The translations under genes and the position numbers were made by a program. Positions 8,103 to 15,607 of a DNA stretch of 32,430 bases are shown in pieces. The stretch's first letter is position 1; each line of letters starts with the position of its first letter. This DNA comes from an uncultured Bacilli bacterium (GTDB lineage Bacteria; Bacillota_I; Bacilli_A; RF39; UBA660). The DNA lies in contig CAKPGR010000010.1 of NCBI GenBank assembly GCA_934155005.1, forward strand, positions 1 through 32,430, given 5' to 3'. Below the pieces are notes generated by a model. The model saw only the letters and a program-made list of their open reading frames with translations, was not told where the DNA came from and did no database searches.

Positions 8103-8666
8103 CTACATTATTATCTCAACAATATCACCTTGTTTTAAAAAGTGAGCATTAGCATCATCAGTATCTAAATGAAGTTCTAGATATGAATTATCAGCTACTT
8201 TTAAATTGACATTACTGATAATACCTCCCTTTTCACCATTTATTAATACATCAACTTTATTCTTATTTTCTAAATGATAAAACTTTACTTGATCTGGTGT
8301 TATATGAATATGTCTATCAGCAATTATTAGGCCTTCTTCTAACTTTAAAATACCATTTGGTCCTTTAATTATTATAGGACATGAATTTTTAATATCACCT
8401 GATGTTCTTATTGGTGGATCTACTCCTAAAAAATAAGCATCTGTTTTTGAAATTTCAACCTGTGTATATTCTCTTACAGGTCCTATAATTCGAACATGCT
8501 TTATTTCATTCTTATTAGTTATAAGATCTACAAAAAAATCTGATACAAACTGACCGGGTTGATTTAATTTTTTTATTTCTTTAAGTTCTTTATTTCCAAA
8601 TAGAATTTTTAAATGTTCTTTTTTTAAATGAACATGTCTATTAGAAACACCTACTTGTATTTTCAT
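8103..8666 (-). CDS. pduL: Phosphate propanoyltransferase / PduL-type phosphotransacetylase
   Basis: A 187-residue enzyme made of two similar beta-barrel halves. Motifs: VGVSNRHVHL (zinc His pair), LNQPGQFVSDFFVDL, VRIIGPVREYTQVEIS, TDAYFLGVDPPIRTSGD, the second His set RHIHITP, and LHLDTDDANA near the end. It interconverts acyl-CoA and acyl phosphate. No microcompartment shell or encapsulation peptide is visible (the N-terminus starts directly at the fold), so this is probably the cytosolic housekeeping enzyme acting with acetate kinase in place of Pta. Confidence 0.93.
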   Translation of the reverse strand: MKIQVGVSNRHVHLKKEHLKILFGNKELKEIKKLNQPGQFVSDFFVDLITNKNEIKHVRIIGPVREYTQVEISKTDAYFLGVDPPIRTSGDIKNSCPIIIKGPNGILKLEEGLIIADRHIHITPDQVKFYHLENKNKVDVLINGEKGGIISNVNLKVADNSYLELHLDTDDANAHFLKQGDIVEIIM

Positions 8667-8762
8667 TTTGCATCTCCTATTCTCTTATTATAATAACATA
8701 TTTTAATACTATTTGGTATATTTTATTTTTTAAATAATATATTTTACCGAAAGGATGATGTT

Positions 8763-9119
8763 ATGAATAATAATTATTTTGATAAAAATGTTTTTCCAGG
8801 GCAACAAATATATTCAAATAATAATATGCCAACTACAACTAATACCCCTCCTGGAAATATTAGTTATGAAAGTATGAATTTTGAGCAATCTTATATTGAA
8901 AATATTTTAAGATTAAATAAGGGAAAACAAGTTACAGTACATATGACTTTTCCAGATAGTGAACAATTTAGAGATCGTGAATTCAAAGGAATTATTGAAC
9001 AATCTGGAAGGGATCATATTATATTAAGTGACCCTACTAATGGTAAATGGTACTTACTTCTTATGATTTATGTTGATTTTTTAACTTTTGATGAAAAAAT
9101 AAGTTATATAAATTTCTAA
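8763..9119 (+). CDS. gerQ: Spore coat protein GerQ
   Basis: A 118-residue protein. A low-complexity Asn/Gln/Pro head of about 40 residues (FPGQQIYSNNN) is followed by the conserved GerQ domain: EQSYIENILRLNKGKQVTVH, FKGIIEQSGRDHIILSDP, GKWYLLLMIYVDFLTFDE. In Bacillus, GerQ is a coat/cortex-surface protein needed for CwlJ localisation and is cross-linked by transglutaminase through Lys/Gln residues. The ribosome-binding site GAAAGGATG precedes ATG 8763. This is the best single marker that the organism belongs to a spore-forming lineage. Confidence 0.93.
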   Translation: MNNNYFDKNVFPGQQIYSNNNMPTTTNTPPGNISYESMNFEQSYIENILRLNKGKQVTVHMTFPDSEQFRDREFKGIIEQSGRDHIILSDPTNGKWYLLLMIYVDFLTFDEKISYINF

Positions 9120-9171
9120 ATTTTATAGCATTATTTGTCATATTTTGTTATAATTGTTGTAGGTGATTGTT

Positions 9172-9717
9172 ATGAGCTTTTTTGTATGTTTATTATTAGT
9201 TATTATTATTTTATGTTTATTAGGAATATGGTTTGTAAGTATTTATAATCATTATCAAAACTATATTATTAGAATTAATGAAGCTGAATCATTCATAGAT
9301 ACAACACTTAGAAAAAGATTTGATTTATTAAATAAATCAATTGAAATTATTAAGGCTGTAACTAAAACAAAAAAAGATGTATTAAAAGATATAACTGATT
9401 TAAAAAGTGTAAAATTAAGTAATTTTGAATTAGATAGAAAATTATATGAATCTATTAATGAATTTAATGGTTATAAAGAATCTAATGAAGAATTAAAAAA
9501 TAACGAAGCATTCTTAAAAGTAGATTTAGGACTTGTTGAATCTGAATCTGAAATTGTAGCAGCTAGAAAATATTATAATGATATTATTACAGATTATAAT
9601 AAATTAGTTAGAAATTTCCCGTCTTCCTTAGTTGGCGCAATTTGTGGTTATAAAACAAAAACTTACTTTGATGGTAAAAATATGGAAGATGATGATATTC
9701 AAGATTTTAAATTATAA
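9172..9717 (+). CDS. LemA-family protein
   Basis: 181 residues: a Cys-rich hydrophobic N-terminal anchor (about residues 1-24), YNHYQNYIIRINEAESFIDTTLRKRFDLL, and a C-terminal ESESEIVAARKYYNDIITDY...NFPSSLVGAICGY stretch. These two blocks are the LemA signature; the fold is a long antiparallel helical bundle displayed from the membrane. Function is unknown in bacteria. Start chosen at ATG 9172, preceded by TAGGTGATTGTT; an extended -10 (TGTTATAAT, ending about 9151) lies upstream. A terminator follows immediately. Confidence 0.85.
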   Translation: MSFFVCLLLVIIILCLLGIWFVSIYNHYQNYIIRINEAESFIDTTLRKRFDLLNKSIEIIKAVTKTKKDVLKDITDLKSVKLSNFELDRKLYESINEFNGYKESNEELKNNEAFLKVDLGLVESESEIVAARKYYNDIITDYNKLVRNFPSSLVGAICGYKTKTYFDGKNMEDDDIQDFKL

Positions 9718-9742
9718 TACTAACTTAGGTTAGTATTTTTTA
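9716..9742 (+). terminator. Intrinsic terminator of the LemA-like gene
   Basis: AATACTAAC (9716-9724), loop TTAG, GTTAGTATT (9729-9737), then a T run. It overlaps the stop codon of the upstream gene. Confidence 0.85.
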
Positions 9743-9745
9743 TAC

Positions 9746-9770
9746 AAAAAATCTAGTCTTTAACTAGATT
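9746..9770 (-). terminator. Intrinsic terminator of display gene 1
   Basis: AATCTAGT (9750-9757) pairs with ACTAGATT (9763-9770). Read on the minus strand the stem ends in TTTTT. It starts at the stop codon of the gene at 9769-10386. Confidence 0.8.
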
Positions 9771-10386
9771 ATTTTATTCTTTTCCACATATATACAGTTA
9801 AATATGGTGGCATATTTGATTCAGTACTTGTGTTATAAATTATTTTCTCAGCTGCTACTGGATATTCATTAAATGAAGTAACTGCTGTTCCATAAAAATC
9901 TCTATCCTTCACGGTACTATATCCATAATAATTTGTAGTTCCTATATATCCAGGATTTGATCCAACCCAAGTTAATGGACTTTTATGATTATGACTTATA
10001 CTTCCACCTGTTGAATTAACTAAGTAGCTATTTCCAGCACCTATTAAAAATCTATCTTTTAAAGGTTCCCATGTTCCTCCTAAAAAGGTTGCCGGTGAAG
10101 TATTATTCATACTCATATATATACTACCAATTGGATATATCTTATTCAAATATTCTTTTGAAGTATTATTCTTTAAAGTATTTATTTCTGTTTTTAATTC
10201 ATCATATTTATCAGCTATACTATATAATTCATCTAGTGAATCTTGAAGTGTTGCATTACTTCCTAAATTAGATCCAGCTGGAGCAGTTACTGATACATCA
10301 CTTGCATAAAAATTACTTCCTGCATAAACTCCTACACTGCCTAGTACTAATCCTATTATTATTCCTATTATTATTTTTTTATTCAT
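9769..10386 (-). CDS. Modular display protein 1: signal/stalk plus phage-tail-collar-like tip
   Basis: 205 residues. Residues 1-23 are a signal peptide or anchor (MNKK + IIIGIIIGLVLGSVGVYA|GS). Residues 24-75 are the shared stalk (FYASDVSV, GSNLGS, LQDSLDELYSIADKYDEL) with coiled-coil character. From about 79 comes a tail-collar / baseplate-tip-like domain: YPIGSIYMSM, LGGTWEPLKDRFLIGAG, GGSISHNHK, ending NMPPYLTVYMWKRIK. Such tips normally close phage short tail fibres, but no other phage gene is present. GTAAAGGAGTAGATAAAA precedes the ATG. Its leader is one of five near-identical copies in this window. Role inferred: secreted or surface binding protein. Confidence 0.85.
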   Translation of the reverse strand: MNKKIIIGIIIGLVLGSVGVYAGSNFYASDVSVTAPAGSNLGSNATLQDSLDELYSIADKYDELKTEINTLKNNTSKEYLNKIYPIGSIYMSMNNTSPATFLGGTWEPLKDRFLIGAGNSYLVNSTGGSISHNHKSPLTWVGSNPGYIGTTNYYGYSTVKDRDFYGTAVTSFNEYPVAAEKIIYNTSTESNMPPYLTVYMWKRIK

Positions 10387-10519
10387 TTTTATCTACTCCT
10401 TTACACAAAAAAAGAAGGGTTTTTAACCCCCCCCCGACTTCAAGAAATTTTTTTCTTTTAGTCAATATTATTATTTTGTTTTACATGTTTACTTTATCAA
10501 ATTAATTCTCTTTTTTCAA
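10387..10519 (-). promoter_or_regulatory. Shared leader copy 1 (promoter, hairpin, G9 tract, terminator-like hairpin)
   Basis: On the minus strand: TTGAAA (10514-10519), 17-base spacer, TAAAGT (10491-10496), a conserved AU-rich segment, a hairpin at 10436-10463 (GACT..AAGAAA / TTTCTT..AGTC), a run of 9 G (10427-10435) whose last bases form GGGTT-AAA-AACCC (10417-10429), then TTCTTTTTTT and the ribosome-binding site. This copy has the strongest inner stem of the five. Confidence 0.8.
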
Positions 10520-10558
10520 GCAATTTATTTATTACCCTTCAGAATTTTTAAACTATAA

Positions 10559-10855
10559 CTAACATAATGGTTCAAGAGATAATATTTCTTTATTTAATGA
10601 ACGAGCATATTCTATTTCGTTCTTTGTAGATTCTCCAATATATCCATTTACATTTACCACATAAATGGCATCACTTATTTCGATTTTTTTATAATGAAGT
10701 TTACTTAACATTTCTAACTCAAAATCAGATAATTTTTTATTTTGTGGAAAATATATACATTGAATAGCAACATTCCCATTTAATTCTAGTTCAGCGGCTA
10801 TGTTTATCATTTCATTTTTAAATCGCATACTTCCACATAATGTTATTATTTTCAT
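10559..10855 (-). CDS. Nucleoside 2-deoxyribosyltransferase-like protein
   Basis: A 98-residue Rossmann-like protein. It starts MKIITLCGSMRFKNEM and continues with HYKKIEISDAIYVVNVNGYIGESTKNEIEYA, the pattern of the nucleoside 2-deoxyribosyltransferase / DUF4406 group, in which the late Asp and Glu lie at the active site. The protein is shorter than classical transferases (about 150 residues), like the common small Firmicutes forms; substrate unknown. The ATG at 10855 has GGAGG 8 bases before it; the frame extends upstream only through a TTG inside that site. Confidence 0.75.
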   Translation of the reverse strand: MKIITLCGSMRFKNEMINIAAELELNGNVAIQCIYFPQNKKLSDFELEMLSKLHYKKIEISDAIYVVNVNGYIGESTKNEIEYARSLNKEILSLEPLC

Positions 10856-10904
10856 TACATTTACCTCCAATAATATTTATTCTAGCATATATTTATCTAC
10901 TTTA

Positions 10905-11318
10905 CTAATTGAAGTTATTACCATTAATTATCTCTTGAGCTTCTTCTTCACTCATTTTAATATCTTGTAAACTATTAGCATTTTTAAGTTGATCTAATTT
11001 TTTTTGAAGAAATAACAAATTTATACTAGAACATTCTTTTACTAAATCATAATATTTATCACGCATTTTTTCAAACTCTTTTAATTCTAAAAAATATTTA
11101 TTTTGAATATCTAGTAAGGCATCTTTATATTCTTTTTTTCCTCTTTTAAATAATCCATATTTTTTATTTAATTCTTTTAAGGCATTATTATATTCAACCT
11201 CAGAAGTTTTATCACGCATATTAAATTCAATTTCTTCTATTTCTTTTTTTAGTTCATTAAAACGATCAATTTGTGACTGATATCTATCATTTAAAATTAT
11301 TTTGACTTGTTCAAACAT
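10905..11318 (-). CDS. Coiled-coil hypothetical protein
   Basis: 137 residues, almost entirely charged helix with heptad-like spacing (RFNELKKEIEEIEFNMRDK, LLDIQNKYFLELKEFEKMRD). No signal peptide or membrane span. I do not recognise a family. It follows ftsX by 14 bases on the same strand with a GGAGGAATTA site, so it is probably the last gene of the prfB-ftsEX operon; any link to FtsEX or cell-wall hydrolase control is speculation from position. Confidence 0.7.
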   Translation of the reverse strand: MFEQVKIILNDRYQSQIDRFNELKKEIEEIEFNMRDKTSEVEYNNALKELNKKYGLFKRGKKEYKDALLDIQNKYFLELKEFEKMRDKYYDLVKECSSINLLFLQKKLDQLKNANSLQDIKMSEEEAQEIINGNNFN

Positions 11319-11332
11319 ATTAATTCCTCCAA

Positions 11333-12232
11333 TTATATTTTCAAATATTTTCTAACAGCTTGCCAACTACCAAACATACCAACTATTATACCAATTAGTA
11401 GTAAAACAATTGATACTCCAAATAAAAATGGTATTGGTTCTACTAATCTTATAAATTCAGAGAATATTTTTCCTCCAAAATGATCATAAACACCTGAATA
11501 TGCATAACTAGTTGCTACTATTGGTATAATTGAACCAAGGACTCCTATTAGTAATCCCTCAAAAATAAATGGGATTTTTATATTAATATTAGAAGCACCT
11601 ACTAAACGCATAATTTCAATTTCTCTTCTTCTTGAATAAATAGTTATTTTAATTGTATTAGTAATTAAGAATGCTGTTACAACTATTAAAGCAACTACTG
11701 TTCCAATACTAATATTCTTAACTAAATCAAAAATAGATACTAATTGTTCAACCATGCCTTCACCATATTTAACAGTATTTACATGTTCTATTTTTTTAAT
11801 TTCTTTTGCTGTTTTATTTATTTTTTCAATATCTTTAACTTTTACTAAATATGTATCTTGAAGTGGATTTTCTTCAGCTGTCCATCCTGACATAATATCT
11901 TTATATACCTCTGATGATTTCATCATAGAATTAGCAATTTCTGTTTTCGATTCAAAAGTAATTGATTCTATATTACTTAGTTTTTTTAAATCTTCTTGAA
12001 CTTGATTTATTTCATCCTCTGATATATCTGTATCTAAGAATGTAACTATTGTTACATCATCTTGAATTAATGAAGTTATATTATTAACATTTGCTGTTAA
12101 AATCAAAGAAAGTGAAACAACTAAAAGAGTTATAGTTATACATGAAATAGATGCTAGTGAAAGAGATAAATTTCTAAATACACCCTTAAATGCATCTCTT
12201 ATATTTCTACTTAGTATTCTTAATGCTTTCAT
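11333..12232 (-). CDS. ftsX: Cell division ABC transporter permease FtsX
   Basis: 299 residues, the usual Bacillus length. One membrane segment at about 20-40, an extracellular domain of about 120 residues, then three C-terminal membrane segments; the loop YSRRREIEIMRLVGASN is the FtsX/MacB hallmark that contacts FtsE. FtsEX transmits ATP-driven changes to peptidoglycan hydrolases (CwlO in Bacillus). I prefer ATG 12232 (MKALRIL...) with AAAGG upstream; the frame opens seven codons earlier. Its start lies inside the end of ftsE, consistent with coupled translation. Confidence 0.95.
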   Translation of the reverse strand: MKALRILSRNIRDAFKGVFRNLSLSLASISCITITLLVVSLSLILTANVNNITSLIQDDVTIVTFLDTDISEDEINQVQEDLKKLSNIESITFESKTEIANSMMKSSEVYKDIMSGWTAEENPLQDTYLVKVKDIEKINKTAKEIKKIEHVNTVKYGEGMVEQLVSIFDLVKNISIGTVVALIVVTAFLITNTIKITIYSRRREIEIMRLVGASNINIKIPFIFEGLLIGVLGSIIPIVATSYAYSGVYDHFGGKIFSEFIRLVEPIPFLFGVSIVLLLIGIIVGMFGSWQAVRKYLKI

Positions 12233-12914
12233 TTCTATATGTTCCTTTCTCATAATCTTTTAATATTCTTCCACTATCTAACAAAATAGTTCTTTTTTGT
12301 AATTTATTAACTATATCTATATCATGTGTAACCATTATTATTGTCGTTCCCATTTTATTAATTTCTTCCAATACTTTCATAATTTCCATACTAGTTTCTG
12401 GATCAAGATTTCCTGTTGGTTCATCACAAATTAATAATCTAGGTCCATTTACGATAGAACGCGCAATAGCAACCCTTTGTTGTTCTCCACCACTTAATTG
12501 ATGTGGATAATTATTAGCTTTATGTTTTAAACCTACTAAATCTAAAACTTTTAAAACTTTAGAATATATTTCATCCTTAGGAGCACCAAGCACTTCTAAA
12601 GCAAAAGCAACATTTTCATAAACTGTTGATTTATTTAGTAATTTATAATCTTGAAAAACAACTCCTATTTTTCTTCTTAATTTATAAACTTTACTATTTC
12701 TAATTTTTCCAACATCTAAACCACCAACAATTATTTTACCACTTGTTGGTTTTTCTTCGCGATATAACATCTTTATCAAAGTTGATTTACCACAACCAGT
12801 TGAACCTATTATAAATACAAAATCTCCTTTTTCTATTTTTAAGCTTAAATCATAAATAGCTGTAACACCTGTTTTATAAGTTTTTTTTACATGTGACATT
12901 CTAATTACGTCCAT
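12207..12914 (-). CDS. ftsE: Cell division ATP-binding protein FtsE
   Basis: 235 residues, a complete ABC ATPase: Walker A GSTGCGKS at about 38-45, Q-loop VFQDYKLL, signature LSGGEQQRVAIAR, Walker B LLICDEPTGNLDP, and the switch His of MVTHD. The first residues MDVIRMSHVKKTYKTG...A match FtsE of Firmicutes. The tail beyond about 220 (GTYRNESIKNTK) overlaps ftsX. Cytoplasmic partner of FtsX. Confidence 0.97.
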   Translation of the reverse strand: MDVIRMSHVKKTYKTGVTAIYDLSLKIEKGDFVFIIGSTGCGKSTLIKMLYREEKPTSGKIIVGGLDVGKIRNSKVYKLRRKIGVVFQDYKLLNKSTVYENVAFALEVLGAPKDEIYSKVLKVLDLVGLKHKANNYPHQLSGGEQQRVAIARSIVNGPRLLICDEPTGNLDPETSMEIMKVLEEINKMGTTIIMVTHDIDIVNKLQKRTILLDSGRILKDYEKGTYRNESIKNTK

Positions 12915-12916
12915 AT

Positions 12917-13822
12917 TTACCTCCTTATACTTCCACCTGATACTTCATAAGCATCAGTAACAAGAAAAAATGCATTAGGATCAATACTAAGAATTCCTTC
13001 TTTTGCTAGAAAATAATCTTTAGTTGGAATTATACACATAATAACTTTTTGATGATCACCAGTATAACCACCTCGACCGTCAAGTACTGTAACTCCGCTA
13101 CTTAAATAATCCATAATAAATTTTTTAACACTTGTTTCATGATCTGTTACAATGTAAAAAGCTTTACATTGAGATATTCCTAAAATAACTTTATCAGCCA
13201 TAATACTTATTATATATAAAACCATTATAGCATACATTACATTTTCAAAGGCATAAAATTGTTTACTTAAAAAGAAACCTGCACCAAGAACAATTAAGCC
13301 ATCTGACATAAGCATTGCCTTTCCTATTGATACTTTAGCATATTTAGCAATTATTTGATTTATTATATCTGTACCGCCTGTTGAAAATCCTGATTTAAAA
13401 TTAATACCACTTCCTAGTCCAGCTATAATAGCTCCAAAGATAACAATTAATAAAATATTATCAATATCTAAATTTATAATTGAAACTAATGGACTATATA
13501 GCTTAATACATAATGGAAATAATATTGATCCTGCTATTGAGCCTTTTGTTTTTTCCCAACCTAATGTAAAGTAACTAACAACTAACAATATAAGTGACAA
13601 ACTAAGTATAAATAAGGATGTATCTATACCCCATATTTTATTAACTACTATTGCTATACCTGATACTCCACCATATACAATACTTCTTGGGCTAAAGAAA
13701 ACATCAAAAGCAAAAGCAAGTAATGAACACCCTATAAATAAATTGAAATATCTAGATAATAAATGTTTTTTTTGTATTGTTTTAAAAATATCATCTATTT
13801 TTTCTTTCTTTTTAAAAATCAT
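12917..13822 (-). CDS. YitT-family membrane protein
   Basis: 301 residues: a cytoplasmic head, about five or six membrane segments (including NLFIGCSLLAFAFDVFF, GGVSGIAIVVNKIWGID, GSGINFKSGFSTGGTDIINQII), and a soluble C-terminal DUF2179 domain (YIVTDHETSVKKFIMDYLSSGVTVLDGRGGYTG...). This is the standard YitT architecture; function unknown. The start overlaps the end of prfB by 4 bases, a tight coupling often seen for prfB and yitT neighbours in Firmicutes. Confidence 0.9.
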   Translation of the reverse strand: MIFKKKEKIDDIFKTIQKKHLLSRYFNLFIGCSLLAFAFDVFFSPRSIVYGGVSGIAIVVNKIWGIDTSLFILSLSLILLVVSYFTLGWEKTKGSIAGSILFPLCIKLYSPLVSIINLDIDNILLIVIFGAIIAGLGSGINFKSGFSTGGTDIINQIIAKYAKVSIGKAMLMSDGLIVLGAGFFLSKQFYAFENVMYAIMVLYIISIMADKVILGISQCKAFYIVTDHETSVKKFIMDYLSSGVTVLDGRGGYTGDHQKVIMCIIPTKDYFLAKEGILSIDPNAFFLVTDAYEVSGGSIRR

Positions 13823-14923
13823 TTTGTTACTCCTTTCAAATAACTATTTATAAATATATCTATATCACCATCTAGAACTTTTTCAACATTTGATGTTTCA
13901 ACATTAGTTCTATGGTCTTTTACAATCTTGTAAGGATGCATAACATAGCTCCTTATTTGCGAACCAAAATTAATATCCATTAAATTACCTTTTATTTTAG
14001 ATAATTCTTGTTCTTGTTTTTTTAATTCTAAATTATATAATTTTGTTTTTAAAACTTCCATCGCTATAGCTTTATTTTGAATTTGACTACGTTCATTTTG
14101 ACAAGTCACAACAATCTTTGTAGGTATATGAGTAATTCTAACAGCTGAATCTGTCGTATTAACACCTTGTCCACCTTTACCACTACTTCTATAAACATCT
14201 ATTCTCAAATCATTTTCATTAATTTCAATATCGATATTATTTTCTTTAAATAATGGAGTTACATCAACTGAGGCAAATGATGTATGCCTTCTTGAATTGG
14301 AATCAAATGGTGATATTCTAACTAATCTATGAATTCCTTTTTCACTTTTCAAATATCCATAAGCATTTAACCCACTAACAATTAAAGATATACTTTTAAT
14401 TCCAGCTTCATCACCATACTGAGTATCAATAACTTTAACTTTATAATTATGTTTATTACACCATCTATCATACATACGATATAACATTTCTGTCCAATCG
14501 CATGCTTCTGTTCCACCAGCACCTGAATGTAATTCAACTATGGCATCAAATGAATCATATTTACCACTTAATAATATTTCTATTTCAAGTAAATCCAACT
14601 TATTTTCTATATATTCTACATCTTGTTCTATTAATTCTTTTAATTCATCATCATAATTATTTTTTATTTCTTCTAAAAAGGATATATTATCGTTTATCTT
14701 ATCTTTCAAATTAGACACTTCATTAATCTGATTTTTTAAATGGTTTAGCTCTTCTATTACTTTTTCACTTTCTTTTTTATCATTCCAAAAATTTGATTCT
14801 AAAGTTTTATTTTCTAATTCTTTTATTCTTTTTTCTTTCTTTAAAGGGTCAAAGTGACCTCCATAAATCATTTATTCTTTTGTTATAGTCATTATATAGA
14901 TTTGTTAAATCACTTATTTCCAT
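13819..14923 (-). CDS. prfB: Peptide chain release factor 2, programmed +1 frameshift
   Basis: Two frames join to give about 367 residues, the normal RF2 length. The zero frame starts at ATG 14923 (after TAGGAGAGTGTCTT) and reads MEISDLTNLYNDYNKRINDL, then W-R-S-L and TGA at 14851-14849. A +1 shift at CTT-TGA continues as DPLKKEKRIKELENK. Later motifs confirm RF2: SGAGGTEACDWTEMLYRMY with the GG(T) linker and YRSSGKGGQGVNTTDSAVRITH (GGQ). The tripeptide region for UGA/UAA recognition lies in between (SPFDSNSRRHTS). RF2 autoregulates because poor termination at TGA favours the shift. Not a pseudogene. Confidence 0.96.
14848..14862 (-). promoter_or_regulatory. prfB programmed frameshift site
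   Basis: On the minus strand GGAGGTCACTTTGAC: an internal Shine-Dalgarno GGAGGT, a 2-base gap, the slippery CTT, the in-frame TGA and a following C. This is the classic arrangement of the RF2 +1 site. The G of GAC at 14850 begins the shifted frame. Confidence 0.95.
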
Positions 14924-14984
14924 AAGACACTCTCCTACCTTTAATAATTATATCAATATTTTAAATTTTTTTCTATATGTATTC

Positions 14985-15014
14985 AAAAAAAATACATATT
15001 ATTATAAATATGTA
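14985..15014 (-). terminator. Intrinsic terminator of the repeat-protein gene
   Basis: TACATATT (14993-15000) and AATATGTA (15007-15014) form a stem with a 6-base loop; on the minus strand it is followed by eight T. It lies 3 bases after the stop of the gene at 15018 and separates it from prfB. Confidence 0.8.
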
Positions 15015-15017
15015 CTC

Positions 15018-15536
15018 TTAAAATATCAAATTTGGCAACACAAATATTGCTACTAAAATAATTATTCCCATCACAATCGCAAACATCAATGATTTATTAT
15101 CAGAAAGTTTTATTTTAGGCATATTTTCATTATTATTAATAACATTTTCTGTTTCTATTTCTTTACTTAATTTAATTTGTCCAATAGGATTTTCTTCATA
15201 ATTGTAGTTAGTTTGTTGAATATTATGTTGTTCTTCTACTACTGGTTCTACATATGGTTGTTCAATAGCATTTTGTTCTACTACTGGTTCTACATATGGT
15301 TGTTCAACAGTATTTTGTTCTATTACTGGTTCTACATATGGTTGTTCAACAGTATTTTGTTCTACTATTGGCTCTACATATGGTTGTTCAACAACATTTT
15401 GTTCTTCCATTATTGGTTCTACATATGGTTGTTCTACAGCATTTTGTTCTTCCATTGGTTTTATTGTTAGTTCTGGATTAATAGTTGATTGTTCACCGTT
15501 ATTTAAACTATTTAAAAATTCATCATTTTGATTCAT
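15018..15536 (-). CDS. Tail-anchored protein with tandem EQPYVEP repeats
   Basis: 172 residues. After a polar head, five units of 14 or 15 residues built on EQNxVEQPYVEPxV fill residues 29-100; then an Asn/Glu-rich linker and a single C-terminal membrane segment (about 150-172, FAIVMGIIILVAIFVLPNLIF). There is no signal peptide, so it may be tail-anchored with the acidic Pro-rich repeats in the cytoplasm. I know no family. GGAGG precedes the ATG. It lies between ftsK/spoIIIE and prfB with its own terminator. Confidence 0.75.
   Translation of the reverse strand: MNQNDEFLNSLNNGEQSTINPELTIKPMEEQNAVEQPYVEPIMEEQNVVEQPYVEPIVEQNTVEQPYVEPVIEQNTVEQPYVEPVVEQNAIEQPYVEPVVEEQHNIQQTNYNYEENPIGQIKLSKEIETENVINNNENMPKIKLSDNKSLMFAIVMGIIILVAIFVLPNLIF
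15237..15452 (-). repeat. Five tandem 42-45 bp coding repeats
   Basis: In-frame units of 45, 45, 42, 42 and 42 bases, each containing the codons for VEQPYVEP or IEQPYVEP, with high base identity. The unit difference is one Glu codon. Unit number could vary by slippage without breaking the frame. The repeats also create long spurious open frames on the plus strand. Confidence 0.9.
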
Positions 15537-15607
15537 ACTAGTTTAACCTCCTATCTATTCTATTAAAATTATAACAAAAAAATATACAAAATAAAAGAAG
15601 AAATTTT

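Noticed and set aside
9769..10386. Prophage remnant
   Set aside because: Only the tail-collar-like tip is phage-like; it is fused to a secretion signal and stalk, repeated with its own promoter, and no other phage gene is nearby.
14871..14923. Frameshifted, broken prfB
   Set aside because: The frame break coincides with the classic RF2 recoding site and the joined protein is full length.
15237..15452. CRISPR-like array
   Set aside because: The units are contiguous coding repeats without spacers and keep one protein frame.
15177..15481. Long open frames on the plus strand across the repeat region
   Set aside because: They are produced by the in-frame 42-45 bp repeats of the minus-strand gene and have no ribosome-binding site.
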